Origin: Oegoconia quadripuncta
Taxonomy: Eukaryota > Arthropoda > Insecta > Lepidoptera > Autostichidae
Reading direction: 5' to 3'
DNA: 64,000 nucleotides
NCBI GenBank assembly: GCA_949316235.1
Contig: OX438751.1
Location: forward strand, 18,786,801 to 18,850,800
A program made the translations under genes and the position numbers. Under the pieces are notes generated by a model that had not been told where the DNA came from, ran no database searches, and saw only the letters and a program-made list of their open reading frames with translations. Each line of letters begins with the position of its first letter. The stretch's first letter is position 1. Shown here piece by piece: positions 34,801 to 43,746 of this stretch.

Positions 34801-37250
34801 TGAAGTAAGTCGGGTCCGGAGAGTAGGTGGTCGTTCAGCGACGTATTATAGTAGCGGGCGGCGGCGTCAAAAACTATACGAACTTTTCCCGGTTTAGCTG
34901 GATGAAGCACAGCGAAATGTGGTAGGTACCACGTTTTTCCAGGCGTGGTATGTGGTGGCGCTAGTTCTGCATAGTTCTTCACTAACAAAGTTTCAATCTG
35001 TTGTTCATATTGGATACGTAATTGCGTGTCTCGATCGATCTTTTTTTCAGTGCTCTGAAGTCGCTTGAATGCGCCCTCATAGTTATCGGGAAGCGTGACG
35101 TCCGTCTTCCATACTAAAGCTGTTTCGTATCCTCCCTCGGGTCTTTTCACTGTATTTTTCTGTAATATTTGCAGGGCGAGCTCGTTAGGATCGGCTCGCG
35201 TAGTTTTCGGCTGCACACAGAGAGATTCAATGGAGAAGAACTTCTTCATTTCTTCATCAAAGCGGTCATCAGCTGTTTGGTGGCGGTCGGTGACGTGAGC
35301 GACGTAATGGACACGTTGACCGAGGCTTCGTGTGGTAGCTCCATGTAAAACCCATCCCAGTGGTGTGAGGGATGCGGCGAGTTGCGTAACTGTCCCTCTT
35401 CTTGTTTCATCGGCAATCAGTAGAGGCCAGTTGTCTTGCCCGATAAGTATTGTCGGTTTCGCATCTTCATACTTCAATTGTTGGTGTATATCACGAAGAT
35501 GTTGAAGATTGTTAATGTCTATATCTTCTATAGTTTGCGCCGATAAGTTAAGATGATCGACGGTTCTCGCTTTCACTGTGAATGTCTTGTTACTTAGGCC
35601 ACGTAACTGCAGAGTTACACGTCGGGATAATTTCTCAATATTATCGCCCGAAACGGTTTCTATGGAGAGAGGGTCGACCGGTCCATCGGCACCAACTTGT
35701 AAAGCTGTATCTGCATTGATTAATGTCACTGTTGACCCGTCGTCCAAAAGGGCGTATGTGTCGACGTAACCGGTTGCTCCTATGATTCGAACAGGCACTA
35801 TCTTCAAATATGTATCCGTTGCGCGCTGAGTGTACGTAGAGGCAACTATCTCTTTCTCTTTCTTTTCTGTAGACGTATCTTGTAGTGACACGAAGTGTAG
35901 TAGTGGATGGTGCGTTCTCGTACAGCCGTCTTCATCGCAGGTCTTCGTCTTGCACCGATGAGAAGCTGATTTGTATCGAAGACAACGGAAACAGAGACGT
36001 TTTTCTTTTGCAAGCGCCCACCGCCCGTCGTTGTCGGCCTTTTTAAACTGTTCGCAATCTGTCGCATAATGAGCACTACTCTTGCATATAGCGCATGTCG
36101 GAAACTTCCGGTCGGCAATTGTGTGAGTGCGGTGGCGCTGTCGTTGAGGCACGGTGTCGTCTGCACTTATTATTTCAGGTGGAGCGAATTCTCGGCAATT
36201 ATCGGCTTCGCTCACAATAAAATCTTTGAATACGACGAGGTTGGCCTTTTTTACAGGTATATTGTTCCGGAAGTCGTACCATCGGTATCGAAGCGCTGGT
36301 GTTAACTTGTCTACCAAGCCTTTCATGAGCTTCGGATTGTAGTAGTAGCCATCTTCATCGAGTGCTCGCAGGATAGCTACGACGTTTTGAACTTTGTTCG
36401 CAAACAAGCAAACATCGCGCGCAGAGTCGGTCGGCCGCTGTATATTTTCTAACTTCTCGTATTCGATTTGAGCGATCAATTCGGAGCGTCCGAAGCGGTT
36501 TTCCAGTGTTTTAATTATTTCTTCAGGCTTCGCACCGGCGACTAATAGGCTGCTAACAGCTTCCTTAGCTCGACCTCTAAGGGCGCGGCGTAATCTTGCT
36601 ATATTTTCGGATGGGCCGACGTGCGGCGACGACTCGTTGTAGGCTCCGATGAAATTCAACCATTCTGTATGTGCTCCGTTGAAGGGCGGCAATTCGGTAA
36701 TTGTAATCTGACGGATGACGGAAACCGGCGTAGGCGGTGGCATAATAGCCTTCGCGGTTGATACAAGTGCCGCTGCCAACTCGGATAAGTCGATCTTCTG
36801 TGGTAGACATTGTTTCTCTGGTATTTGCGACGGTAGAGCGCTGGCCTTTGTACCAGCTACATCATTATTCTGCGGCGGTGATGTTTTCACTGCTTGTACT
36901 TGCGGTTTTGTTGCGTTAATCCACTGTTCCACGCGTGCTCGTGTTATATCTGTTTCACCGGGACTTGTTGCCTGCGATCCTTCGTCGTCGGAGTCTTCGG
37001 CTTGAATAGCGGCGAGGCGGGCTTCGGCTGCCTCTAGCTTCAGTCTCGCGACTTCTTCTTGAGCCTGAGCTATCCGTCTCGCACGTACAGATTTCGATGT
37101 CGATGCGCGAGACGGATTACGGAGAACGGTTTGCTCAAACTCTCTGTCTTGCTGTTGGACCGTAGGTGAAGGTGACGGATCTTCATATACGAGCGGTGCT
37201 GCCACTCGCGGCGGTGGCGGCTTGCCGCTCTGAGAACGTGTGATCGGCAT
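31824..37250 (-). CDS. BEL/Pao gag-pol polyprotein (1808 aa)
   Basis: This single uninterrupted frame encodes the structural and enzymatic proteins for retrotransposition. The ATG lies 53 bases inside the 5' LTR and the stop is TAG at 31826-31824. In order: an N-terminal charged helix-rich region, then a gag-like domain from about residue 185. Cys/His knuckles lie near 386-450 (CAICKSSAHYATDCE, then CFRCLRY with later Cys and His). The aspartic protease has LDDGST near 502. Reverse transcriptase has YMDDYLQ near 912, followed by a Pao-type peptidase A17-like region and an RNase H-like region (FVDAS near 1098). The integrase has an HHCC finger (HTKLSHG near 1450, CLKCR near 1485) and a catalytic core (GLDYFGP near 1521, YSDNGTN near 1582, WERLVK near 1625). 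The tail resembles DUF5641. Length and order fit BEL/Pao. Many antisense and other-frame ORFs over it are shadows. Confidence 0.97.
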   Translation of the reverse strand: MPITRSQSGKPPPPRVAAPLVYEDPSPSPTVQQQDREFEQTVLRNPSRASTSKSVRARRIAQAQEEVARLKLEAAEARLAAIQAEDSDDEGSQATSPGETDITRARVEQWINATKPQVQAVKTSPPQNNDVAGTKASALPSQIPEKQCLPQKIDLSELAAALVSTAKAIMPPPTPVSVIRQITITELPPFNGAHTEWLNFIGAYNESSPHVGPSENIARLRRALRGRAKEAVSSLLVAGAKPEEIIKTLENRFGRSELIAQIEYEKLENIQRPTDSARDVCLFANKVQNVVAILRALDEDGYYYNPKLMKGLVDKLTPALRYRWYDFRNNIPVKKANLVVFKDFIVSEADNCREFAPPEIISADDTVPQRQRHRTHTIADRKFPTCAICKSSAHYATDCEQFKKADNDGRWALAKEKRLCFRCLRYKSASHRCKTKTCDEDGCTRTHHPLLHFVSLQDTSTEKKEKEIVASTYTQRATDTYLKIVPVRIIGATGYVDTYALLDDGSTVTLINADTALQVGADGPVDPLSIETVSGDNIEKLSRRVTLQLRGLSNKTFTVKARTVDHLNLSAQTIEDIDINNLQHLRDIHQQLKYEDAKPTILIGQDNWPLLIADETRRGTVTQLAASLTPLGWVLHGATTRSLGQRVHYVAHVTDRHQTADDRFDEEMKKFFSIESLCVQPKTTRADPNELALQILQKNTVKRPEGGYETALVWKTDVTLPDNYEGAFKRLQSTEKKIDRDTQLRIQYEQQIETLLVKNYAELAPPHTTPGKTWYLPHFAVLHPAKPGKVRIVFDAAARYYNTSLNDHLLSGPDLLQSLPGVLMRFRQHPIAVAADIEEMFLRIGIREEDRDSLRFLWRDQRREGTPQQYRMKSVIFGAACSPSTALFVKNYNAEKHREQYPEAAEAIIKHHYMDDYLQSFPTIEKAIEISTEVKQVHREANFNLRKWTSNNVEVITAITDGEQSSTDSRDVTLADIKEEKILGLTWRPTTDTLGFNLNFARASPEIINGLRTPTKREALKTVMSLFDPLGFASPITIQAKQILQETWRTGTAWDNPIPENTQKKWHQWVEDLKRLKYIEIPRCHLHLTDAVDLQLHTFVDASESAYAAAVYWRVIDNIGTIHVSLAAAKAKVTPLKITSVPRLELQAAVLGCRLSKTVADEYQVSYSQRYYWSDSKTALAWLRSGPRTFKAFVAHRVAEIEEETTVDEWHWVPSRDNVADDATRGIPADFDTQHRWFTGPAFLYRPEAEWPQETTDTIIGTTGEERVHVTSITGPKLTGALPDITRFSSWLRLIRSSARVLQFIDLLSKSTQKTNYSRTKRHIEKDPQWRSSTRKEKLATRSAARGPPRKTNAAQYKYLDADYIRRAEQLWVRASQQQAFATEIAALRAQRVQHKDSRLKQLSVYIDDTDTVKLKSRIAAAAGITAQQREPAVLDSDHPYTRLYLDWIHTKLSHGSTEIIVNEVRQQYWVVRLRPTVKQVVKQCLKCRIRRAQPATPPTGDHPHTRLGHHQRPFTFVGLDYFGPLSVTVGRRHEKRYVALFTCLTTRAIHLEIAANLSSDSTVMAMRRFIARRGCPAEIYSDNGTNMHGAERELREAIRNEASKHMIRWKFICPSAPFMGGAWERLVKSVKTALYRILHEKHPHEECLATLLAEAEYTVNSRPLTHVSVEPVDEEALTPNHFILGGSARTPPPGTFTDCDLAGKKQWRRAQLLADHFWARWLQEYLPELQHRREPHGHGKRLDIGDIVLIVDGNLPRNTWPRGIITALHPGKDDQVRVVDVQTQGGVLRRPTKRIVVLPPTDVPAPE

Positions 37251-37280
37251 TATTTCCGGTCCGTGATATTCTTTCTCTTA

Positions 37281-37298
37281 ATCCGGCTCGAAGGACCA
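37281..37298 (-). other. primer binding site, tRNA-Tyr type
   Basis: The coding strand reads TGGTCCTTCGAGCCGGAT, five bases inside the 5' LTR. This is complementary to a tRNA 3' end ATCCGGCTCGAAGGA plus CCA, which matches the acceptor and T-arm end of insect tRNA-Tyr as I know it. Confidence 0.8.
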
Positions 37299-37303
37299 GC
37301 TTA

Positions 37304-37833
37304 TGTGCACGACCTCCTTATGCGATGAAGGAACGGGCCGTGTTGCACCTGTGTTGATTGTTGAGAAAGAATACACTTTACACTTCTGTTTAAACTGTAT
37401 ATTTTTCCCAGAGCGGGGTGGTTTTAATCGACTACACTGTTTGACGAACTGATTCCAACTGGCGTGAATTTGTCTAAAACGCCTATTTACGCTTTTTTTC
37501 GCTATACGCTATACGTTCCTGCCGGGAAGCTTCCCGCTGTTTTCTTAATATTACGGTAGGGGCGCTAGCGTCGCGCGACTCGTGCGCGTAGGTCCCTTCC
37601 CGGCAGCAATACGTTAACGAGAGCCGGTATGCTATTATTTACAAGGTACCTTAATTCTATATTATCCTACCTGATTTTACAAAACAAACTATTCTAAGTG
37701 TATACAATCTGACTTATATCTAGTTATTCTAACTTATAAACTGAAACTATTTCTAATTAAATAAATCACATACTTTAATTATTGTCTGTTGTAATCTACA
37801 CACACACACACTCACTTTCACTTGTCCCGCACA
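37304..37833 (-). repeat. BEL/Pao 5' LTR
   Basis: 530 bp. On the coding (minus) strand it starts TGTGCGGGACAAGTG and ends CGTGCACA. A GC-rich region with CGCGCGACTCGTGCGCG lies in the middle and a CA repeat near the promoter-proximal end. The promoter and polyadenylation sites are not evident by eye. Confidence 0.95.
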
Positions 37834-37838
37834 CTATC

Positions 37839-39065
37839 TATAGTGTAAAGAAGAAGATATTGCCCTCTTCTATCAATTATATTCTATCTGTCTATTCTAT
37901 CAATATTATGAAACTGTGAAATAAGTGTTTGTGACATTGCATATATTTACTAAAATATAAAATTTGTAAACTCACGACCAAAAAGCGTTACCGAATTATG
38001 ACACGAAAAAGGGTTTAGGAAATATGACAAACATATTTCTATAAAACCATATTTATTAAACCTCATATTAAACCCCTCCCTAAAGGCGGAGTTCGGGGTT
38101 TGCAAGTACAAACCTAGGAACTTTAAGTTCGTAAAATCAATATCTATCGAAAATTAAAACCCTGTTGTCGAGTTGTGATTTACTACTACATACGTATTCC
38201 TTACCTAGCAATCAACATGTTTCATCACTATCATTTTGTATAAGTACATACCATTTACTGACATTATGAATATTAGGGATTCTTAACAAGTACGAGCATT
38301 ATTTACTGTAAATTATAAACTACGATAGCATTGTTGGAAGTTGACCCCAAACTAAATTATGGAGCTGGGAGAACTGAGTTCGAACGGCCGAAAACAAACT
38401 AATTAAAAAAAAGTCTGTTTGATTATCATTTTTATACCGTAGAAGTTATTGCCGTGGTAAGGCCTAAATCAAGTTACAATGTTTGCCCCCGTAGAATATC
38501 GTATGTCGCGCGCGACGTAGGAGTGAGCGTGGGATAGTTACATATTTCGTCCAAGCGAATGAGCAGGACAAATATTATCTCGAGCGACATAAACGTTTAT
38601 CGCGCCTGTCGTGCTGCTAGTAGAGGTGGCGTTATCCAGAACACCCAGTTAAAAAAATAATTATGAAAGATTGTTTTTAAATTTTACCGATAGATGGAGC
38701 TCGTATTATATTTACTGAACAGATGTCATAAAATTTGGCAGAGAAGAAGCTAAAAACCCATCAAAGGATATAAGGTAAGCAAAACATGCCTACAATAATC
38801 CGAAGTCCAATCTTAAAGTTAATTTTTTACTTATACATATACAGTGATAGTATAAAAATATTTTCTAACAAATCGGTAGCTTGCTTTAGGTATAGTGTAT
38901 TGTATGTATGTAAAACCTACAATATTAAATTAAAATTACCACTATGAGCTGCATTGCTTTGTATAAGATATTAACTATTTTCTAAAAAATATGTCAATAG
39001 CCACTTAATAATTTCTAAAAATGGTTTGTGTCGTGACATTTTTCTCGGGGATGTTTTTTATAAAT
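37839..39065. other. intron stretch without a recognised feature
   Basis: Bases 38480-38620 include a GC-richer patch (TATGTCGCGCGCGACGTAGG). No partner copy, exon or RNA gene was recognised. Confidence 0.45.
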
Positions 39066-39347
39066 GATAAATAAATATTTCGGACACTTATACCAAACAT
39101 CTAGTCCCAAACTAAGCAAAGGTTCTAACTATGTATATAACGGATAAACATACATAAATATTTATATAAACATCCATGACATGGGAATAAATGTTCGTAT
39201 TCGCCGATTCTATAAGATATTTAAATGTACCTTCCTTATTTAAACAATAAAGCGTATTTGATTTGAACATTTACCCCTCACGGGATTCGAACCCGCAACC
39301 GTTCGTTTCTCTCATAGGTTCATTATCCACTACACCAATCGGCCGTC
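39066..39347 (-). mobile_element. SINE family A1 with inserted LINE tail
   Basis: The head is near 39347 (GACGGCCGATTGGTGTAGTG on the minus strand) and the B box is GGTTCGAATCC. The body is normal except at 39201-39268. There the TTCGTATTC motif is followed by a foreign block before AACATTTACCCCTCACGGG. That block matches 59083-59120. Confidence 0.85.
39201..39268 (+). mobile_element. short LINE-like 3' tail inside a SINE
   Basis: It reads ATTTAAATGTACCTTCCTTA, then TTTAAACAATAAAGCGTATT, ending TGATTTGA. A polyadenylation-like AATAAA followed by a GATTT-type tail suggests the far 3' end of a non-LTR retrotransposon. The same words occur at 59083-59120. Confidence 0.55.
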
Positions 39348-39742
39348 TATTAATAGGTAAAGTAAGAACACTCGTCCCAGCTGAATGATGTTAATAGGCT
39401 TATGAATTGATGTATTATGTAGTATATTGATCTCTGGGTACCGCATAGGGACCCATGATTTCCTACGGTAAAGTTTAAATCTGAATATAATATGAACACT
39501 TGATGAATGTGGTGTAGTAGTGTTCTATTACTCTGTATGCACCGAAAGCTAAACAAAACAATGAGTCCGGTGAGAAGGCTTTGCTGATTGTAACTCTAGC
39601 CGGGCTGTGCGCCGCTCAGTAAGCAGTTTACATTCGTGAGCGCGCACTATCAAAACATCACACCACACGCTTGACGTAAACGTCAGTGCTGAGTTCGATG
39701 CTCTTTTCGTTTTCCTATTATTTTAGCTATACGTATATATAT

Positions 39743-39992
39743 GACGACCAGTTTGGTGTAGTGGTTAGCAACGCTGACTGCTATACCATAATAGGTCGCA
39801 GGTTCGAATCCTGCTAGGGGCATAGGTGTATGATGAATACGGACATGGTGTACCCGAGTTATGGATGTTTTTCATTTATATTTACAAAAAAAAAGTATTT
39901 GTGTAGTATATCAACCATCTGGTATCCATAATAAAAGCCTAGTTGCTTAGTGTGGAACTAAATGGCACTGTGTATTTTATATATTTATTTTA
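39743..39992 (+). mobile_element. SINE family A2, full length
   Basis: The head is ACGACCAGTTTGGTGTAGTG, then GTTAGCAACGCTGACTGC, and the B box GGTTCGAATCC. The body has GATGAATACGGACATGG, CCCGAGTTATGGATG and TATCAACCATCTGGTATCC. It ends GCCTAGTTGCTTAGTGTGG and an AT-rich tail. Confidence 0.88.
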
Positions 39993-41217
39993 TATGTATC
40001 CGTATGTGCTATGACAAGGATAAGGGTTATAACACACAAAATAAACACTTCTCTTTTCTCTTGGCTCCCATGTAACACTATGGCAAAGCATGAATAAGTG
40101 TAAGTACTAATATTGTATTGTACTAATAATGCTGTAGTCTATCGCCAAATAAGGGTTATGAGTATCCATGAATACAAACAACATTTAGTATGAGAAAAAC
40201 TCTAAAATAAAATAAAAAATCTGCTATTTAATAGAAAAATTTCGTATGTACCGATGAAAATATATTGACCAGCTGAATCTTTTTAGATTTGTGAGTTGCT
40301 CCCATCGAAAAGTTAGAAGAAAACACATTGAAGCTTGTATTATAGGTATATCTTCGGCCCGCGTGGTATCAGTTTATTTATTTTTTATTTTATATTGTTT
40401 AGGATTACCGATAAGTTCGACGCATGCCAATCCAATGCGACAAAAACGCAGTTGTACATAGTGCATGCGTCACTTTAATTATAAGTAACCACGACATGCA
40501 AATTTTAATAGCAGTAAACATTTTACAATATTAATACCAGATGGTCTATGTCTGTATCAAATTTCATTTAATCGTGATTGTGTAACAAACATTCAAACCT
40601 TCGTATTTATAATTTTATTAAAGTATGACCAATATAAATTTAGACCTTGTATTTATTTAAATTCTGCTTATTAACTAATTTTCAACGTTCTAAATGTATT
40701 TTCATTGTATTTAATTGCATTGTGTAGATTATAATTTATAATTCATCTCACAACACACGAATGACCTATGAGCATGCACGTACAAACAATATTTTTACGA
40801 TGTAACAATCAAAGCGAGCTCAGTACCCATCCGACATTTGCTAATTAGATCGATTGAAGAAAACAAAAATTTACCCGTTGTTGTGTTAATTAAATTACAA
40901 ATTCACATTTACCTGTAGTTTCATTCTTTCGATTAACAAGTGGATTCAGTTTGTGGAGGGCCTTATTTTCGGGTCGACCTTCCGTTTACATCACAATAGC
41001 CTAATGGTTGTGCATTTCATTACTTTTAGGAAAAAAGATAAATGTGTATCTGACAGCTGGCGATAAAATATACGGGGCCGAAGTGACCTCGTTCCTCTAC
41101 CCTCGGCGATAAGTAGCTCTGCGCAGTCGCCGCTCCCAGTGCAGACTCGTTCGATGCTGGTAATGACACAAGTTCCAATAATAACCCAAGCACGAACCCT
41201 TAATAATCCAACTAATC
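39993..41217. other. intron stretch without a clear feature
   Basis: AT-rich. Bases 40577-40620 (GTAACAAACATTCAAACC, TTCGTATTTATAATTTTATT) are a short inverted fragment of the Helitron-like start. Bases 40970-41160 are GC-richer but were not recognised. Confidence 0.45.
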
Positions 41218-41435
41218 CAACTATCCAACTAATATTATAAATCCGAAAGTGTGTGTGTGTGTGTATGTATGTATGTTTGTTAACTCTTTACGCCTAAACA
41301 GCTGAACGTATTTGGATGAAATCTAGTAGGTAGACAGATTAGGACCTAGATTAACATATAGGCTAAGTTTTTTGCTGAACCGGTTTTGACGAAATGTTCC
41401 ACGCGAACGAAGTTGCCGCCAACAGCTATTGTGTA
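41218..41435 (+). mobile_element. Helitron-like (Lep1-type) element
   Basis: It starts CCAACTAATATTATAAATCC, then has a GT/GTAT microsatellite (41249-41277). The body follows with ACTCTTTACGCCTAAACAGC and TGAACGTATTTGGATGAAAT, and it ends in the CACGCGAACGAAGTTGCCGC hairpin region. It lacks a clear final CTAGT. Confidence 0.7.
41249..41277 (+). repeat. GT/GTAT microsatellite
   Basis: GTGTGTGTGTGTGTATG-type sequence within the Helitron-like element. Such elements are known to carry microsatellites near their start. Confidence 0.85.
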
Positions 41436-41715
41436 TATGTCTCGGTGTATAACAGAAACAGATAGAGACACATAAATATGTTGAAGTTTTCCTAAGGGTG
41501 TAGTAATATAAGACCTATAGCAATGTAGTCAATTTATGAGTCAGTTAATATTGATAAGTATGTCTTACCCACGTTTTCTATTTAGTAACTTTAAATAATG
41601 CTACGGCACTGCCTAAGGAGGAGCACTTGCTCAAGTCACATATGATTCTAGTTTGAGGGTCATGGCCATATTAATTTCAAAACATTTTTATTAGCTTGTC
41701 AGATTATTTTAGTAT

Positions 41716-42067
41716 CTTAAGAGGGGTTATTCCAACCAGTGGCGGCCTAAATGGATACATTATAAATTAAGATTTCTTATTAAATACATAATAAATCAAT
41801 TAAATCGTTCTGGCCTGCACTTGACTAGCCTAGAAGCCAATTATAAATAATATCTAAGATGATAGGGGTTATTTTCCAGAATTCACGATTAAAAAAAGAA
41901 AGTGGTTGTATTTATATATAATTCGAAATTAAAGCAATTTATTTATTATTAAGTTATAGGCTTCCCGAGCGCAGGTCAGAGCGATGTTTTTTTGTTTTAT
42001 TCTGTATTTAAAAAGAATCTTAATTTATCCAACGAAGGCGTCACTGGACTGAATAAACCCTCTTAAG
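41716..42067. mobile_element. 352-bp MITE with long TIRs and TTAA ends
   Basis: The left end CTTAAGAGGGGTTATTCCA and the right end (reverse) CTTAAGAGGGTTTATTCAG continue as imperfect TIRs for about 85 bp (CCAGTGGCG, ATGGATA or TTGGATA, AAATTAAGATT, TTAAATACA). Both boundaries contain TTAA, the target used by piggyBac-type transposons, although the outer C and G make the exact edge ambiguous. A collapsed form is at 19165-19254 and a right-half copy at 55170-55318. Confidence 0.75.
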
Positions 42068-42228
42068 CAGAGAGATATCATTGATACTCAATATGATCAA
42101 TGTCTTGAAGTAGTATAAGGTATACATAAGTTCTGCAAATGGTCTACGTGCCAAAATCATGTCAGTGAAATGTAATTTGTTTGATTGCTTGTACACGCTT
42201 TATTATACAAAAGGAAGAACGCCTGTTG

Positions 42229-42450
42229 TCTTTTTTTTTATGCACAACAGGTTGGTACTTGACCTCAATCACACCTGATGTTAAGTGAACACTGATGATA
42301 AGGTCGAAGGGGGAAGCGTACTGACCCGGAAACCCCAACACATTTAGGGGACTGGCTATCTTATCTCTGACACCCGGAACTAGCTAGCCAGGCGGACATT
42401 TAAAATGCCCTACCACCAACCAAACCGAGTACTTAAACATGTATCCCATG
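42229..42450 (-). mobile_element. SINE family B, headless
   Basis: T-run, ATGCACAACAGGTTGGTACT, GATGTTAAGTGAACACTGAT, then the body to AACCAAACCGAGTACTTAAA, CATGTATCCC. The tRNA-like head is missing and the middle GCAATGTTAATAGC block is deleted. Confidence 0.85.
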
Positions 42451-43114
42451 TTAATGTCGTCTACTATTTTAAAATAAAATTAAGATATTTCAGTCTCTCA
42501 AGTAAAGATAAATAATCGATTTATTATTATGATATTAGTTCCGATTAAGTAATTAATTACATATCAGTTAAGATAAGGTCGAATGTGGAAGTACAATAAC
42601 GCAATGAAACGAAGAAAGAAACCGTGACTGGTTGTCTTTCATTGTAGCAAGACTTAGTTTAGTAACGAAGTATTATTGTATAAATATTACTACCATATAG
42701 AATCAGTACTTCCTTGCAGGGAAGGCATTCCATGTCGATGTCATGTATTTCTAAATCTACAATAGGCCACGTGGTTATTTGGGAAAACTGAAGTATGACA
42801 TCAAGGAATGTATGTCAACATCGCCAAAGTAAACCAAGCGAATTTAAACACAGCCCTGTATCTTATCGGCCATGCCATTATCAGAAGGAATTATTGGAGT
42901 GTATGAATTGCAAGTTATATGATTGACGTGCTGTAGAATCGACAAAATACGAAAGTGCTTAGACAACGTAGTCAGAATTGGAATCTTTAATAAAAACACT
43001 CCTTAGTCCACAAGCGTTTGATACTTTTGAGATTAAAGTCAGTAAGTGTCTGAAGTATAATATAAATATATGGCACGATAGTTCGTAAAATTTGAATAAA
43101 AAGTGCGTACTCAC

Positions 43115-43271
43115 TAACTATGTGGATCATAAATGAAGCGAAAACGACGACCCAGCCCCAGCCGCCGTCTGGCGGGGGCGGTGGACTCTCGGAGCCTTCC
43201 CTCGAGGACTCCGGCGCCTGCGCACCATTCCCATTTTTAGCGTTCTTCACTACGCCGCCGCCGTGAGACAT
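43115..43271 (-). CDS. SLC16 monocarboxylate transporter, coding exon 1 (start codon)
   Basis: This is the first coding exon of a proton-linked monocarboxylate transporter-like protein of the plasma membrane (SLC16, major facilitator superfamily). It encodes residues 1-52 plus one base. The ATG at 43271-43269 has A at -3. A low-complexity Gly/Asn/Ser N-terminus (cytoplasmic by family topology) is followed by PPPPPDGGWGW (about residues 30-40), which is SLC16 signature 1, and then the start of membrane segment 1 (VVVFASFMIHIV). The exon ends at a consensus donor (GTGAGT on the minus strand, 43114 downward) in phase 1. It joins in frame to the exon at 3773-3892, giving HIV-T-DG as in the family. 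The open frame runs on to 42987, but that part is intron. Family assignment is strong. The substrate (lactate, pyruvate, ketone bodies or other) and the orthologue within the insect Mct group cannot be fixed from half a protein. Confidence 0.93.
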
Positions 43272-43746
43272 CCTAATTCAAGCTCTTAATGTTTCTCTTT
43301 TGGCACTATATATTTATCACTCGATAAGGCAGTTAAATATTTGATATGGCTCCAGTATTATATTTGTTTTAATTATCAACAATAATATGTATAATATGAA
43401 CTTCTAAATGTATTTATAAGAAAATGTATTGTCGATTAGATATGATCACTTAAAAGCGCTTCGTGTTACTATAAAAGCGCATTGAATGATTGTATTAAAT
43501 TCATATAGGCACAATAAATTAGACTTATTTAGTCTATAAATTTGATATATGGGATGGGCAGGAAGCGCTGTAAAATTGAGGAAGGATGATGGGACGATTA
43601 CTTAGATTTAGGGAGTCGCCCGGGTGTGTTAACTGTTCTTGGTAACCATTCTCTTTAGAACTATCTGCGGTTTAATACGACTTCTGTTTTGAATACTAAT
43701 GTTCTGTAGGTGCCAGACATTTTTCTATTCAGCTCCTCTTCTTCGT
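43272..43746 (-). other. possible 5' UTR part of the transporter's first coding exon
   Basis: Reading upstream of the ATG on the minus strand, the nearest strong splice acceptor is CGTTTTTGTTTCAG, whose AG falls at 43748-43747. If it is used, the exon is 43746-43115 with about 475 bases of leader. That leader contains an upstream ATG (AAAATGTCTGGC) with a short reading frame. No promoter element is convincing here and any further 5' exon would lie upstream. This is inference from a splice-site pattern only. Confidence 0.3.

Larger units (their letters stand above)
31256..37833 (-). mobile_element. intact BEL/Pao LTR retrotransposon
   Basis: The element has two 530-bp LTRs (31256-31785 and 37304-37833), which appear identical when read side by side. 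They have TG...CA ends and are flanked by the 5-bp duplication CTATC (31251-31255 and 37834-37838). Between them lie a tRNA-Tyr-type primer site, a single gag-pol frame of 1808 codons and a purine-rich tract. There is no env-like frame. Identical LTRs, an intact duplication and an open polyprotein point to a recent insertion. It lies in the host transporter's intron in the same transcriptional sense. The element is clearly less AT-rich than the surrounding DNA. Confidence 0.97.
3893..43114 (-). other. first coding intron of the transporter (39.2 kb)
   Basis: The intron is bounded by GTGAGT (at 43114 downward) and an AG at 3893-3894. It is phase 1. It carries the BEL/Pao element, a hAT-like element and most of the SINE, Helitron and MITE copies listed separately. 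No additional exon with transporter similarity was found inside it, and none is needed, because exon 1 joins exon 2 without a missing family segment. Confidence 0.85.

Noticed and set aside
31774..37005. Many plus- and minus-strand open frames over the BEL/Pao element (for example 33397-33738, 34066-34503, 36069-36305)
   Set aside because: They are shadows of the GC-richer gag-pol frame. None shows a domain.
42987..43271. 94-codon minus-strand open frame taken as a whole protein
   Set aside because: Only 43115-43271 is coding. After the GTGAGT donor the frame reads into the intron and loses transporter similarity.
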